A stretch of 37,077 nucleotides of DNA, from positions 1 to 37,077 of the forward strand of contig CAMLIL010000057.1 in the NCBI GenBank assembly GCA_946480015.1, given 5' to 3'. The notes under the pieces are model-generated. The model did no database searches. It saw only the letters and a list, made by a program, of their open reading frames with translations, and had not been told where the DNA came from. Source of the stretch: an uncultured Oxalobacteraceae bacterium. GTDB lineage: Bacteria; Pseudomonadota; Gammaproteobacteria; Burkholderiales; Burkholderiaceae. Position numbers and translations under genes: made by a program. Below are positions 1-7,138 of this stretch, one piece after another (within the stretch, counting starts at the first letter, position 1; every line of letters begins with the position of its first letter).

Positions 1-335
1 AGCTCCACCACCACCCCGCCGGCGCCATCGGCGCTGACGATGCTGTGCACGTGCAAGGGCTCGCGTCCGCTGCGCTCGAGCATCAGTTCCTGACGCAGGT
101 CGGCGTATTTGTGCGCGGCGGCCTGCTCGCACAGGCTGACCAGTTCCTCGGCATTGAGAAACAGCGAAAACAGCGGCGTGCCCTGCATCGACTTGAGCGA
201 GTTCTCCAGCAGGTTTTCGGCGGCCGCATTGGCGTAGGTGATCAAGCCGCCGGTGTCGATCAACAGCACGGCCGAGGCCAGCAGGTCAAGCCCGGCCAGT
301 GCCGCGCCGGTCTGAGGTGTCAGTGTGGAGGTCAT
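1..335 (-). CDS. glnL: NtrB/GlnL nitrogen-regulation sensor kinase, N-terminal part
   Basis: This gene is cut by the left edge; only about 111 N-terminal codons are present. The reading frame starts at an ATG whose last bases overlap the TGA of the upstream DUF4124 gene (ATGA), which implies translational coupling. The visible protein has the NtrB-type PAS start: a hydrophobic stretch with AVLLIDTGGLITYANAAAE, then ENLL and LFSLF segments. NtrB is the cytoplasmic histidine kinase/phosphatase that controls NtrC according to PII (nitrogen) status. The kinase and ATPase domains lie outside the window, so the call rests on the PAS segment plus the glnA - DUF4124 - ntrB order that is usual in betaproteobacteria. 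The NtrC-like sites upstream of glnA fit this. Confidence 0.8.
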   Translation of the reverse strand, partial: MTSTLTPQTGAALAGLDLLASAVLLIDTGGLITYANAAAENLLENSLKSMQGTPLFSLFLNAEELVSLCEQAAAHKYADLRQELMLERSGREPLHVHSIVSADGAGGVVVE

Positions 336-856
336 TTGATACCCGAAATTTCGCGCTGCAGCGCTTCGACGTTTTTCTCGGAACGGCTGATGCTGTCGCG
401 CATGTTCGCCACGCGCTCCTGGTATTTGGCGTAGTTGCGCTCGTTACCCTGGCGCTCGGGCTCGCCGTTGTTGAAGTCGCGCCGCAGTTGCGCCAGCTTG
501 CGCTGTTCGCTGCTCAATTCGTCGTTGAGGATATCGCGGCGGTCGTTGTCGCGCGCTTTCTGCTGGGCCGTGTCGACCTTGGGAAATCCGGCCGGCGTCA
601 CCGCCGGCGCAGCCGGGTGCGCGCCGGGATTGGGCACCCCGGCCCGCCTGGCCGGCGCGGCGATCGCGCCGGGCACGTTGATCTCTTTGCAGCCGGGTTT
701 ATTGGTGTCGGTCAGCTCGCGCCGGCCATTGGCATCGACGCACAGATAGATGCCGTCGGCGCGCGCTTGCGGCAGTGCGCCCGCGCCCAGGCAGAACGCC
801 AGCGCCAGCCAAGCTGGACGCAAATGAAACCCGAATTGCCTCGTTGTTATTGCCAT
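332..856 (-). CDS. DUF4124 domain secreted protein
   Basis: A protein of about 174 residues with a clear signal peptide (hydrophobic core LALAFCLGAGAL, then an AxA-type cleavage site before DGIYLC). The mature N-terminus has the DUF4124 pattern of a short beta unit with Cys-x-Asp-x-x-Gly and a following Thr-Asp (YLCVDANGRRELTDTNKPGC). A Pro/Ala-rich linker follows, then a charged, probably coiled-coil C-terminal half (about residues 95-170). I chose the ATG at 856 because it starts the signal peptide; the frame stays open to 916 but that extension would bury the signal. It sits between glnA and ntrB and overlaps ntrB by four bases. A terminator-like hairpin separates it from glnA. Its function is unknown; the position suggests only co-transcription with nitrogen-regulation genes. 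Confidence 0.8.
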   Translation of the reverse strand: MAITTRQFGFHLRPAWLALAFCLGAGALPQARADGIYLCVDANGRRELTDTNKPGCKEINVPGAIAAPARRAGVPNPGAHPAAPAVTPAGFPKVDTAQQKARDNDRRDILNDELSSEQRKLAQLRRDFNNGEPERQGNERNYAKYQERVANMRDSISRSEKNVEALQREISGIK

Positions 857-921
857 CTGCTTAAGGTGGCGCGCGGTCCGCGCGCAGTGGTGAAATCCAA
901 TCCGACTATACAACATCCAAT

Positions 922-961
922 AAAAAACGCGGGGAAAGCCGTGGCTCTCCCCGCGTTTTTT
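922..961 (-). terminator. Bidirectional intrinsic terminator behind glnA
   Basis: A perfect outer stem of 14 pairs (AAAAAACGCGGGGA with TCCCCGCGTTTTTT) encloses an AGCC/GGCT inner stem. It is flanked by A and T tracts, so it can work in both directions. It lies between the glnA stop and the start of the DUF4124 gene, so it would reduce read-through from glnA into the DUF4124-ntrB genes. Confidence 0.85.
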
Positions 962-990
962 AGTGCTTTAAAACACTTATTTTGTGCACT

Positions 991-1021
991 CTTTGCCAGT
1001 CCGTCAAGGGAACTGGCAAAG
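991..1021. repeat. Inverted repeat downstream of glnA
   Basis: Perfect 10-base arms CTTTGCCAGT and ACTGGCAAAG are separated by 11 bases, 36 bases after the glnA stop. There is no U tract on the glnA strand. It may be an RNA-stabilising or processing hairpin ahead of the true terminator. Confidence 0.6.
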
Positions 1022-1056
1022 CCGACAAGGCAAGTGTCAAATCGCTATCGACTCGA

Positions 1057-2472
1057 TTACAGCGAGTAGTACATGTCGAATTCAGCTGGGTGCGTGGTCA
1101 TGCGCATGCGCTGCACGTCCTGCATCTTCAGTTCGATGTACGCATCGATCATGCTGTCGGTGAACACGCCGCCACGGGTCAGGAACTCGCGGTCTTTGTT
1201 CAGTGCGTCCAGCGCTTCTTCCAGCGATGCGCACACCGTTGGGATCAGCTTGTCTTCTTCCGGCGGCAGGTGGTACAGATCTTTCGATGCTGCTTCGCCT
1301 GGGTGGATCTTGTTGGCGATACCGTCCAGACCGGCCATCAGCAGAGCGGCGAAGCACAGGTACACGTTAGCCAGTGGATCTGGGAAACGGGTTTCGATGC
1401 GGCGGCCTTTTGGATTGGCAACGTGAGGAATACGGATCGAGGCCGAGCGGTTCTTGGCCGAGTACGCCAGTTTCACTGGAGCTTCGTAGCCTGGAACCAG
1501 ACGCTTGTACGAGTTGGTGCCTGGGTTGGTGATCGCGTTCAGTGCCTTGGCGTGCTTGATGATACCGCCGATGTAGAACAGCGCTTCGTCCGACAGGCCG
1601 GCATAGCCGTCGCCGGCGAACAGGTTTTTGCCGTCTTTCCAGATCGACTGGTGCACGTGCATGCCCGAACCGTTGTCGCCAACGATAGGCTTCGGCATGA
1701 AGGTGGCGGTCTTGCCGTAGCTGTGGGCCACGTTCCAGACCACATACTTCAGGTTCTGGGTCCAGTCGGCGCGCTCGACCAGGGTCGAGAACTTGGTGCC
1801 GATTTCGTTCTGGCCGGCGCCGGCCACTTCGTGGTGGTGCACTTCGACCGGGATGCCCAGCGATTCGAGGATCAGGCACATTTCCGAACGCATGTCCTGG
1901 AAGCTGTCCACTGGTGGCACCGGGAAGTAGCCGCCCTTGACGGTTGGACGATGGCCGCTGTTGCCGCCTTCGATTTCCTTGTCGGTCGACCAGGAAGCTT
2001 CGTCGGAATCGACCTTGACGAAGCAGCCGCTCATGTCGATCTTCCAGCGCACGCTGTCGAAGATGAAGAATTCCGGCTCTGGGCCGAAGAAGGCGGTGTC
2101 GCCGATGCCGGTCGACTTCAGATACGCTTCAGCGCGCTTGGCGATCGAACGTGGATCGCGGTCGTAGCCCTTGCCGTCGGCTGGCTCGATCACGTCGCAC
2201 TGCATGAAGAGGGTGGTCTCTTCCATGAATGGGTCGATGTTGGCGGTGCTTGGATCTGGCATCAACAGCATGTCCGAAGCTTCGATACCCTTCCAGCCGG
2301 CGATCGAAGAGCCGTCAAACGCATGGCCCGATTCAAACTTGTCGAGGTCGAATGCCGACACGGGCACCGTTACGTGCTGTTCCTTGCCACGGGTGTCGGC
2401 AAAGCGAAAATCAACGAATTTGACTTCGTTGTCTTTAACCATTTGTAAGACTTCTGCGGCTGTCTTTGCCAT
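1057..2472 (-). CDS. glnA: Glutamine synthetase, type I
   Basis: Makes glutamine from glutamate, ammonia and ATP in the cytoplasm, as a dodecamer. The protein is 471 residues, matching the usual bacterial GSI-beta length. Visible motifs are the N-terminal [15 protein letters not shown] strand, the beta-grasp DGSSIAGWK segment, the metal-site region [11 protein letters not shown], the ATP-site [10 protein letters not shown] segment and, near the end, [10 protein letters not shown] with Tyr400, the position of the GlnE adenylylation site. I start it at the ATG at 2472, preceded by AGGAGA, rather than the in-frame codon at 2517, because MAKTAAEVL is the family N-terminus. A sigma-54 promoter and three NtrC-like sites lie upstream, so nitrogen control at transcription and by adenylylation is expected. 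It is the head gene of the glnA - DUF4124 - ntrB set. Confidence 0.98.
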   Translation of the reverse strand: MAKTAAEVLQMVKDNEVKFVDFRFADTRGKEQHVTVPVSAFDLDKFESGHAFDGSSIAGWKGIEASDMLLMPDPSTANIDPFMEETTLFMQCDVIEPADGKGYDRDPRSIAKRAEAYLKSTGIGDTAFFGPEPEFFIFDSVRWKIDMSGCFVKVDSDEASWSTDKEIEGGNSGHRPTVKGGYFPVPPVDSFQDMRSEMCLILESLGIPVEVHHHEVAGAGQNEIGTKFSTLVERADWTQNLKYVVWNVAHSYGKTATFMPKPIVGDNGSGMHVHQSIWKDGKNLFAGDGYAGLSDEALFYIGGIIKHAKALNAITNPGTNSYKRLVPGYEAPVKLAYSAKNRSASIRIPHVANPKGRRIETRFPDPLANVYLCFAALLMAGLDGIANKIHPGEAASKDLYHLPPEEDKLIPTVCASLEEALDALNKDREFLTRGGVFTDSMIDAYIELKMQDVQRMRMTTHPAEFDMYYSL

Positions 2473-2534
2473 GCGTAATTCTCCTATGTGAATGGGGGCT
2501 TGCCGATCTCGCGACAAAACTCAGGCAGCATGAT

Positions 2535-2550
2535 AGCAGAAACCATGCCA
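2535..2550 (-). promoter_or_regulatory. Sigma-54 promoter of glnA
   Basis: On the minus strand the sequence TGGCATGGTTTCTGCT has GG and GC exactly ten bases apart, matching the RpoN -24/-12 consensus TGGCAYR-N4-TTGCW except for one base (C for T) in the -12 box. The predicted start is near 2524, giving a leader of about 52 bases before the glnA ATG. Promoters of this type need an enhancer-bound activator; candidate NtrC sites lie 140-190 bases upstream. Confidence 0.8.
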
Positions 2551-2659
2551 GTAAAATGACCTTCGGCAAATACTCATTGCAACTTTCAACACGCCAGTGG
2601 CACGCTCTAGAATGCGTTTTGAGTACGGTTTTCGACTAACATTGCACAAGATCAACGAC

Positions 2660-2723
2660 GCACCAAAATAGTGCATCACTGTGCCGACGCACCAAACCAG
2701 TGCGCCGTGCACCGAAACGGTGT
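2660..2723. promoter_or_regulatory. Three NtrC-like enhancer sites between glnA and the rhodanese gene
   Basis: Three 15-base dyads match the NtrC consensus GCACC-N5-GGTGC: GCACCAAAATAGTGC (2660-2674), GCACCAAACCAGTGC (2689-2703) and GCACCGAAACGGTGT (2709-2723). Their centres lie about 143, 172 and 192 bases upstream of the predicted sigma-54 start. Centre spacings are 29 and 20 bases, close to whole helical turns, which would favour cooperative binding. The right-most site also lies just upstream of a TATAAT box facing the rhodanese gene. Confidence 0.75.
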
Positions 2724-2750
2724 GGGCGCGGACCGGCTGTGCGGGCGCCA

Positions 2751-2756
2751 TATAAT
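2751..2756 (+). promoter_or_regulatory. Probable -10 box of the rhodanese gene
   Basis: A perfect TATAAT lies 31 bases before the rhodanese ATG. No convincing -35 hexamer is seen at 16-18 bases upstream (the sequence there is GC-rich), so the promoter may be weak or activator-dependent. Confidence 0.5.
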
Positions 2757-2787
2757 AAACTCAAAAAACTGTTTAAGGATAATCCAA

Positions 2788-3246
2788 ATGATTCCAGCAA
2801 AAGACATTCTGGCCGTAGCGCGCACCCGGGCCCCGGGCCAGGCCTATGCCGGCGCGGTGACGCCGCTTGAAGCCTACGAATTGCTGCTGGCCGATCCGCG
2901 CGTCAAGCTGATCGACGTGCGCACCAGCGCCGAGCGCGACTGGGTCGGCCGGGTCGCCATTCCCCCCGCCCAGCACGCCGCGATCGAGTGGAACACTTAC
3001 CCCGGTGGTGCACCGAACCCCCATTTCGTGCAGCAGCTGACCCAGACCGCCACGCCGGATGAGGTGTTGCTGTTTTTATGCCGCTCGGGAGTGCGTTCGC
3101 GCCACGCGGCCAAGACGGCCACGGAAAACGGCTACGCCCAGGCCTACGACATCCTCGAAGGCTTCGAGGGCGACAAGGACAGCGAGGGCCACCGCAAGAC
3201 CGTGGGCGGCTGGTGCAAGCATGGCTTGCCCTGGACTGGTGCTTAA
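2788..3246 (+). CDS. Rhodanese-like domain protein
   Basis: A single-domain rhodanese of 152 residues, probably a cytoplasmic sulfurtransferase. It has the N-terminal LIDVRTSAERDWVG motif and the active-site loop CRSGVRS with the likely catalytic cysteine at residue 98. The later segment YDILEGFEGDKDSEGH and a final GGWCKHGLPW are typical of the family that ends in a conserved Trp/Cys/Gly-rich tail. I start it at the ATG at 2788, preceded by AAGGA; the frame stays open further upstream through the NtrC-like sites but has no ribosome binding site there. It is divergent from glnA, and its stop overlaps the stop of the convergent TAXI gene through a shared TTAA. The sulfur substrate is not predictable. 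Confidence 0.88.
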   Translation: MIPAKDILAVARTRAPGQAYAGAVTPLEAYELLLADPRVKLIDVRTSAERDWVGRVAIPPAQHAAIEWNTYPGGAPNPHFVQQLTQTATPDEVLLFLCRSGVRSRHAAKTATENGYAQAYDILEGFEGDKDSEGHRKTVGGWCKHGLPWTGA

Positions 3247-4607
3247 GCGCGGTCGGCCGTGGGCTCGTCGGCCAGCAGGGCGCGCACACGCTGGCGCACA
3301 AAGTTGATGTGGCTGCGCAGCCCGTAGAGCGCGTCGGCGAACGCCAGTGGAATCGAAATCTGGTTGACCAGCTCCTCGATATCGTCCAGGCGCTTGAGCA
3401 GCTGGCTGCAGATTTCGGTACGGCGCTCACCGTGCGCGCCTTCGAGCTCCTGCTCCACCGCGCGCAGCTGGCCGTACCAGCGGTAAATACGCGAGCGGAT
3501 GCGCCACACATACAAGGGCGGCACGATCTTCGACAGCGGCAGCAGCAGCGCCGCCAGCGCCACCACCACGACCCACATGCGGTCGAAGAAATTCGCCAGC
3601 CAGAAATTCATATAGCGCTGCAGCAGCGGCGGACCATCCTTGTAAAACTTGGCGGCCTCCCCCGCCACCGGAATTTCGGTGTACTTGGGCGATGGAAACT
3701 GGCCCTGCTGCTGGAACCAGCCGGTGCCGCCATGAATCTCGGCGGCGGCCTGCACGAACAGGTCGACCAGCGCCGGATGCAGGCGGTCGGTGGCCACCAG
3801 GGTCGCGGTCGGCGCCACCAGGTGGTAATCCTGCGCCGGCAGGTCGCGCCCGACGTCGACGATCCCGCGCGGCAGCACCACGTGCGACATGAACGGCAGG
3901 CGGCGCGTGTAGGCTTCGGCCTGGGCGAAATCGAACAGCTTGATCCCCGGCGTTTGCAGCAGCATCTGCACCAGCAGCGCGTCCGGCCCGGACGAAAAGA
4001 CCAGCGCATCGATGCGCCCTTCCAGCAGCTCGACCGTGGCCGGGGTGTTTTCCAGCGCCCCGATGGTCAGTTCCGACGGCGCCACCCCGTTCAGGTCCAG
4101 CACCTGGCGAAACAGCTTGGGCACGCCGGTGCCTTCCGGCCCCAGATTGACTTTCAGGCCCCGCAGCCTGGACAGCTGTTCGACCGCCACCGGTTCGCGC
4201 ATGAACAGCCACACCGGCTCGGTGAACAGGCTGCCCAGCGAAACCAGCTTTTTGCGCTGCGCCTCGCCCGGCTCGGTCGAGCCGCTCTGGACGAAGGCGA
4301 TATCGACCTTGCCTTCACTGAGCAGCTGCAGGTTTTGCTGCGAGCCGAGCGAACGCCGAATCGTCACCTTGATGCCGTGCTTGGCCAGGCGCGCCGCGTA
4401 TTTTTTGGCAAATTCGTCGTAGGCACTGTTTTCCTGCCCCGCCGCGAGCGTCACCTGGCGCGGCGGCGCCGGATCGACAATCAGATAGGCCAGCGCGCAC
4501 AGCACCGCGATCGTGGCGATCGTGGGCCCGGCGGTGGCGAGCAGATCCCGCACTGAAAATTCGGTGAATTTGCGGATCTTGGACATGGCGCGGTCAAATG
4601 GTTTCAT
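3243..4607 (-). CDS. TAXI-family TRAP solute-binding protein with membrane anchors
   Basis: A protein of about 454 residues. An N-terminal membrane segment (about residues 25-44) is followed by a periplasmic NMT1/TAXI-type binding domain (about 50-320; segments TLAAGQENSAYDEFAKKYA, GKVDIAFVQSG, NLGPEGTG). A second membrane helix lies at about 344-366, then a cytoplasmic, probably coiled-coil tail of about 85 residues. Classical TAXI proteins are free periplasmic receptors for TRAP permeases, but no permease gene is adjacent. This anchored form with a cytoplasmic tail is a recurrent betaproteobacterial variant as far as I recall; its ligand is unknown. The start is uncertain: MKPF at 4607 or MSKI at 4586; neither has a strong ribosome binding site. 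The gene is divergent from the GH115 gene. Confidence 0.8.
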   Translation of the reverse strand: MKPFDRAMSKIRKFTEFSVRDLLATAGPTIATIAVLCALAYLIVDPAPPRQVTLAAGQENSAYDEFAKKYAARLAKHGIKVTIRRSLGSQQNLQLLSEGKVDIAFVQSGSTEPGEAQRKKLVSLGSLFTEPVWLFMREPVAVEQLSRLRGLKVNLGPEGTGVPKLFRQVLDLNGVAPSELTIGALENTPATVELLEGRIDALVFSSGPDALLVQMLLQTPGIKLFDFAQAEAYTRRLPFMSHVVLPRGIVDVGRDLPAQDYHLVAPTATLVATDRLHPALVDLFVQAAAEIHGGTGWFQQQGQFPSPKYTEIPVAGEAAKFYKDGPPLLQRYMNFWLANFFDRMWVVVVALAALLLPLSKIVPPLYVWRIRSRIYRWYGQLRAVEQELEGAHGERRTEICSQLLKRLDDIEELVNQISIPLAFADALYGLRSHINFVRQRVRALLADEPTADRA

Positions 4608-4716
4608 GGCTTGAAACAATGCCAATAAACCGGCCGGCGCGCAAGTGCGCCGCGATGTGGGTTGACGCCGAGCCGGCGGAACGATCAAATGGCGCTTTTC
4701 CTGGATCGAGAGCCCA

Positions 4717-7086
4717 ATGAAACGTCTGACCGCCCTGTTCGCCTGCCTCGCGCTGGCCGTTCCCGCCACCGCCGTCACCCTGTACGACGGCAAACGCGTC
4801 GCCGCCATCGTCCACCAGGACCAGCCAACGATGGCGCTGGCGGCGTCCCTGCTGGCGCGCGACCTCGAAGCGCGCTCCGGCCTGAAGCCGCTGGTATCGA
4901 CCCGCCTGGCCGATTGCGGCGACGTTTGCGTCGTCATCGCCGTGCACGACAGCGCCCTGGCGCGCGCGCTCGCGCCAACGTCGGCACGCGTGTCCTTGAA
5001 GGGCCAGTGGGAACGCTATGCGCGCGTGGTGGTGCGCAGAAAGCCGAAGCAACGCATGCTGCTGGTGGCCGGTTCCGACCCGCGCGGGGCGGTGTGGGGC
5101 GTGATCGACCTGAGCCGCGAACTGGGCGTGTCGGCCTGGGAATGGTGGGCCGACGTGGTGCCGCGCAAGGCCGAGCGGCTGGTGGTGTCCGACCATACCC
5201 GGCTGTCGGCGCCGCCGTCGGTCCAGTACCGCGGCATTTTCCTCAACGACGAGGACTGGGGTTTGCAGCCGTGGGCCGCCAAGACCTACGATCCGGAACT
5301 GGGCGATATCGGCCCGCGCACCTACGCCCGCATCTACGAACTGATGTGGCGTCTGAAGGCCAACACCATCTGGCCGGCCATGCACGACGTGACCAAGCCC
5401 TTCTACCAGATTCCCGGCAATGCGAAGACGGCGCGCGACTATGCGATCGTGGTCGGCACCTCGCACGCCGAGCCGATGATGCGCAATAACGTGCGCGAAT
5501 GGGGGACGCAGCGCGGCCCGTTCAACTTCTTCACCAACCGCGACGCCATGCTCGGCTACTGGCGCGAGCGCATCGAAGAAACCCGCAAGGACGACACCAT
5601 CTATTCCGTCGGCGTGCGCGGCATCCACGATTCGGCCATGGAAGGCGCGGCCACCAGGGAGCAGGCGCGCGACGGCCTGGCCGCCGCCATTGCGGCCCAG
5701 CGCACCTTGCTGGCCTCGGTCCTGGGCCGCCCGGCCGAGCGCGTGCCGCAGGCGCTGACGCTGTACAAGGAAGTGCTGGATCTGTATCAGCTGGGCCTGC
5801 CGGTGCCGGACGACGTCACCCTGGTCTGGCCGGACGATAACTACGGCTACCTGCGCCAGCTCAGCAACCCGGCCGAGCAGAAACGCAGCGGCGGTGCCGG
5901 TATTTACTACCACCTGTCGTACTGGGGCCGCCCGCACGACTACCTGTGGCTGGGCACGACCCACCCGGCGCTGGTGCGCGAGCAGCTCGAACGCGCCTGG
6001 CGCACCAAGGCGCGCAAGCTGTGGATCGTCAACGTGGGCGATATCAAGCCGGCCGAGTACCTGACCCAGTACTTCCTCGACATCGCTTTCGACCAGCGCG
6101 TCGGCGCGCAGGCTCCGCGCGCCCATTTGCGCGACTGGGCCGCGCGCCAGTTCGACCCGGCCCACGCCGACGCGATCGCGGCGCTGATGACCGGCTTCTA
6201 CGACCTGGCCTGGGAACGCCGTCCCGAATTCATGGGCTTCGGCCAGACCGAGCCGACCACGCCGAACGGACCCAATGCCTACCTGCGCACCGGCGGCGAA
6301 GAAGCCGAACGGCGCCTGGCCGCCTACGCGGCGCTGGTGGCGCGCGCCGAACAGCTCGACGCAGCGATGCCGCCCGACCGGAAGGACGCCTTTTTCCAGC
6401 TGGTGCTCTACCCGGTCCGCGCGGCCGCCCTGCTCAACCAGCGCATCCTGCACCGGGCAATGGGCCGCGATGCCGCCGCGGCGCAAGCGGCGCTGGTGGC
6501 CGACACGGCGCGCTACAACGCCCTCGGCGACGGAAAATGGAGGTACATGATGGATCTGGCGCCGCGCCGCCTGCCCGTATTCGGGCCGGAGAACCCGGTG
6601 CCGGCGCCGCCTGCCGCGGCGGGCGTCGGCCAGGTGATTTCCCTGCGCGCGGTGGACGCGCGCAGCCCGGGCTGGGAAACCGTGCCGGGACTGGGCAGCC
6701 GCGGCGCATCGCTGCGCAGCCTGTTCGAACCCGGCAAGAGAGCGGCCACGCTGGAGTACAGCTTCACCATGGCCGGCGGCGGCAAGGTGGAGATCGTCGC
6801 GGTGCCGGTACTGCCGCTCAACGGCGGCGACCAGCTGCGCATCGGCGTGAGCATCGACGGCGGCGCCGTGCAGACGCTGAACTATGCGACCGTGGGCCGC
6901 AGCGAGGAATGGAAGAACAATGTGCTGTCGAACAGCGCGCGCCGCACGATCACGTTGCTGCCATCGGAATCAGGCCGTCACACGGTGCGGATCACAGCGA
7001 TCGATCCGGGCTTCGTACTCGACCGCATCGATGTGAAGGCCGACGGCGCACCCGACTACTACGGCGCGCCGCCGCCGCCGAAGTAA
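4717..7086 (+). CDS. Glycoside hydrolase family 115 (xylan alpha-glucuronidase type)
   Basis: A 789-residue exported enzyme. The signal peptide is MKRLTALFACLALAVPATA. GH115 features in order are: an N-terminal domain with VAGSDPRGAVWGVIDLSRELG and SAWEWWADVVP; the barrel start YRGIFLNDEDWGLQPWA; LKANTIWPAMHDVTKPF; HAEPMMRNN; TLVWPDDNYGYLRQLS; and YYHLSYWGRPHDYLWL. A C-terminal beta-sandwich runs from about residue 620, ending in LDRIDV. Family members remove 4-O-methyl-glucuronic acid from xylan or related sugars; the exact substrate is not predictable here. It stands alone, with no adjacent xylanase or transporter. It is shorter than many GH115 proteins, yet both the catalytic and C-terminal regions are present. 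A strong hairpin separates it from the convergent downstream gene. Confidence 0.88.
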   Translation: MKRLTALFACLALAVPATAVTLYDGKRVAAIVHQDQPTMALAASLLARDLEARSGLKPLVSTRLADCGDVCVVIAVHDSALARALAPTSARVSLKGQWERYARVVVRRKPKQRMLLVAGSDPRGAVWGVIDLSRELGVSAWEWWADVVPRKAERLVVSDHTRLSAPPSVQYRGIFLNDEDWGLQPWAAKTYDPELGDIGPRTYARIYELMWRLKANTIWPAMHDVTKPFYQIPGNAKTARDYAIVVGTSHAEPMMRNNVREWGTQRGPFNFFTNRDAMLGYWRERIEETRKDDTIYSVGVRGIHDSAMEGAATREQARDGLAAAIAAQRTLLASVLGRPAERVPQALTLYKEVLDLYQLGLPVPDDVTLVWPDDNYGYLRQLSNPAEQKRSGGAGIYYHLSYWGRPHDYLWLGTTHPALVREQLERAWRTKARKLWIVNVGDIKPAEYLTQYFLDIAFDQRVGAQAPRAHLRDWAARQFDPAHADAIAALMTGFYDLAWERRPEFMGFGQTEPTTPNGPNAYLRTGGEEAERRLAAYAALVARAEQLDAAMPPDRKDAFFQLVLYPVRAAALLNQRILHRAMGRDAAAAQAALVADTARYNALGDGKWRYMMDLAPRRLPVFGPENPVPAPPAAAGVGQVISLRAVDARSPGWETVPGLGSRGASLRSLFEPGKRAATLEYSFTMAGGGKVEIVAVPVLPLNGGDQLRIGVSIDGGAVQTLNYATVGRSEEWKNNVLSNSARRTITLLPSESGRHTVRITAIDPGFVLDRIDVKADGAPDYYGAPPPPK

Positions 7087-7101
7087 CCGGCGCACCACCG
7101 C

Positions 7102-7130
7102 CGCCGTCCTCGCGCATGCGCGGGACGGCG
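7102..7130. terminator. Hairpin between convergent genes
   Basis: CGCCGTCC (7102-7109) pairs with GGACGGCG (7123-7130) around an inner CGCG/GCGCG stem. It lies between the stops of the GH115 gene and the PBP-like gene. There is no T tract, so it is a weak intrinsic terminator at best. Confidence 0.5.
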
Positions 7131-7138
7131 AGGTGAAA

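Noticed and set aside
982..2448. Long plus-strand frame opposite glnA
   Set aside because: glnA is certain on the other strand and the antisense product has no family features.
2597..2614. TGGCAC...TGC resembling another sigma-54 promoter on the plus strand
   Set aside because: GG and GC are 13 bases apart rather than 10, so RpoN could not use it. A minus-strand TGGCGTG...TTGCA nearby fails in the same way.
3078..4556. Long plus-strand frame overlapping the rhodanese and TAXI genes
   Set aside because: Antisense mirror with Arg/Gln-rich composition and no start context.
4594..6486. Long minus-strand frame opposite the GH115 gene
   Set aside because: The GH115 motifs and signal peptide on the plus strand are convincing; this is its shadow.
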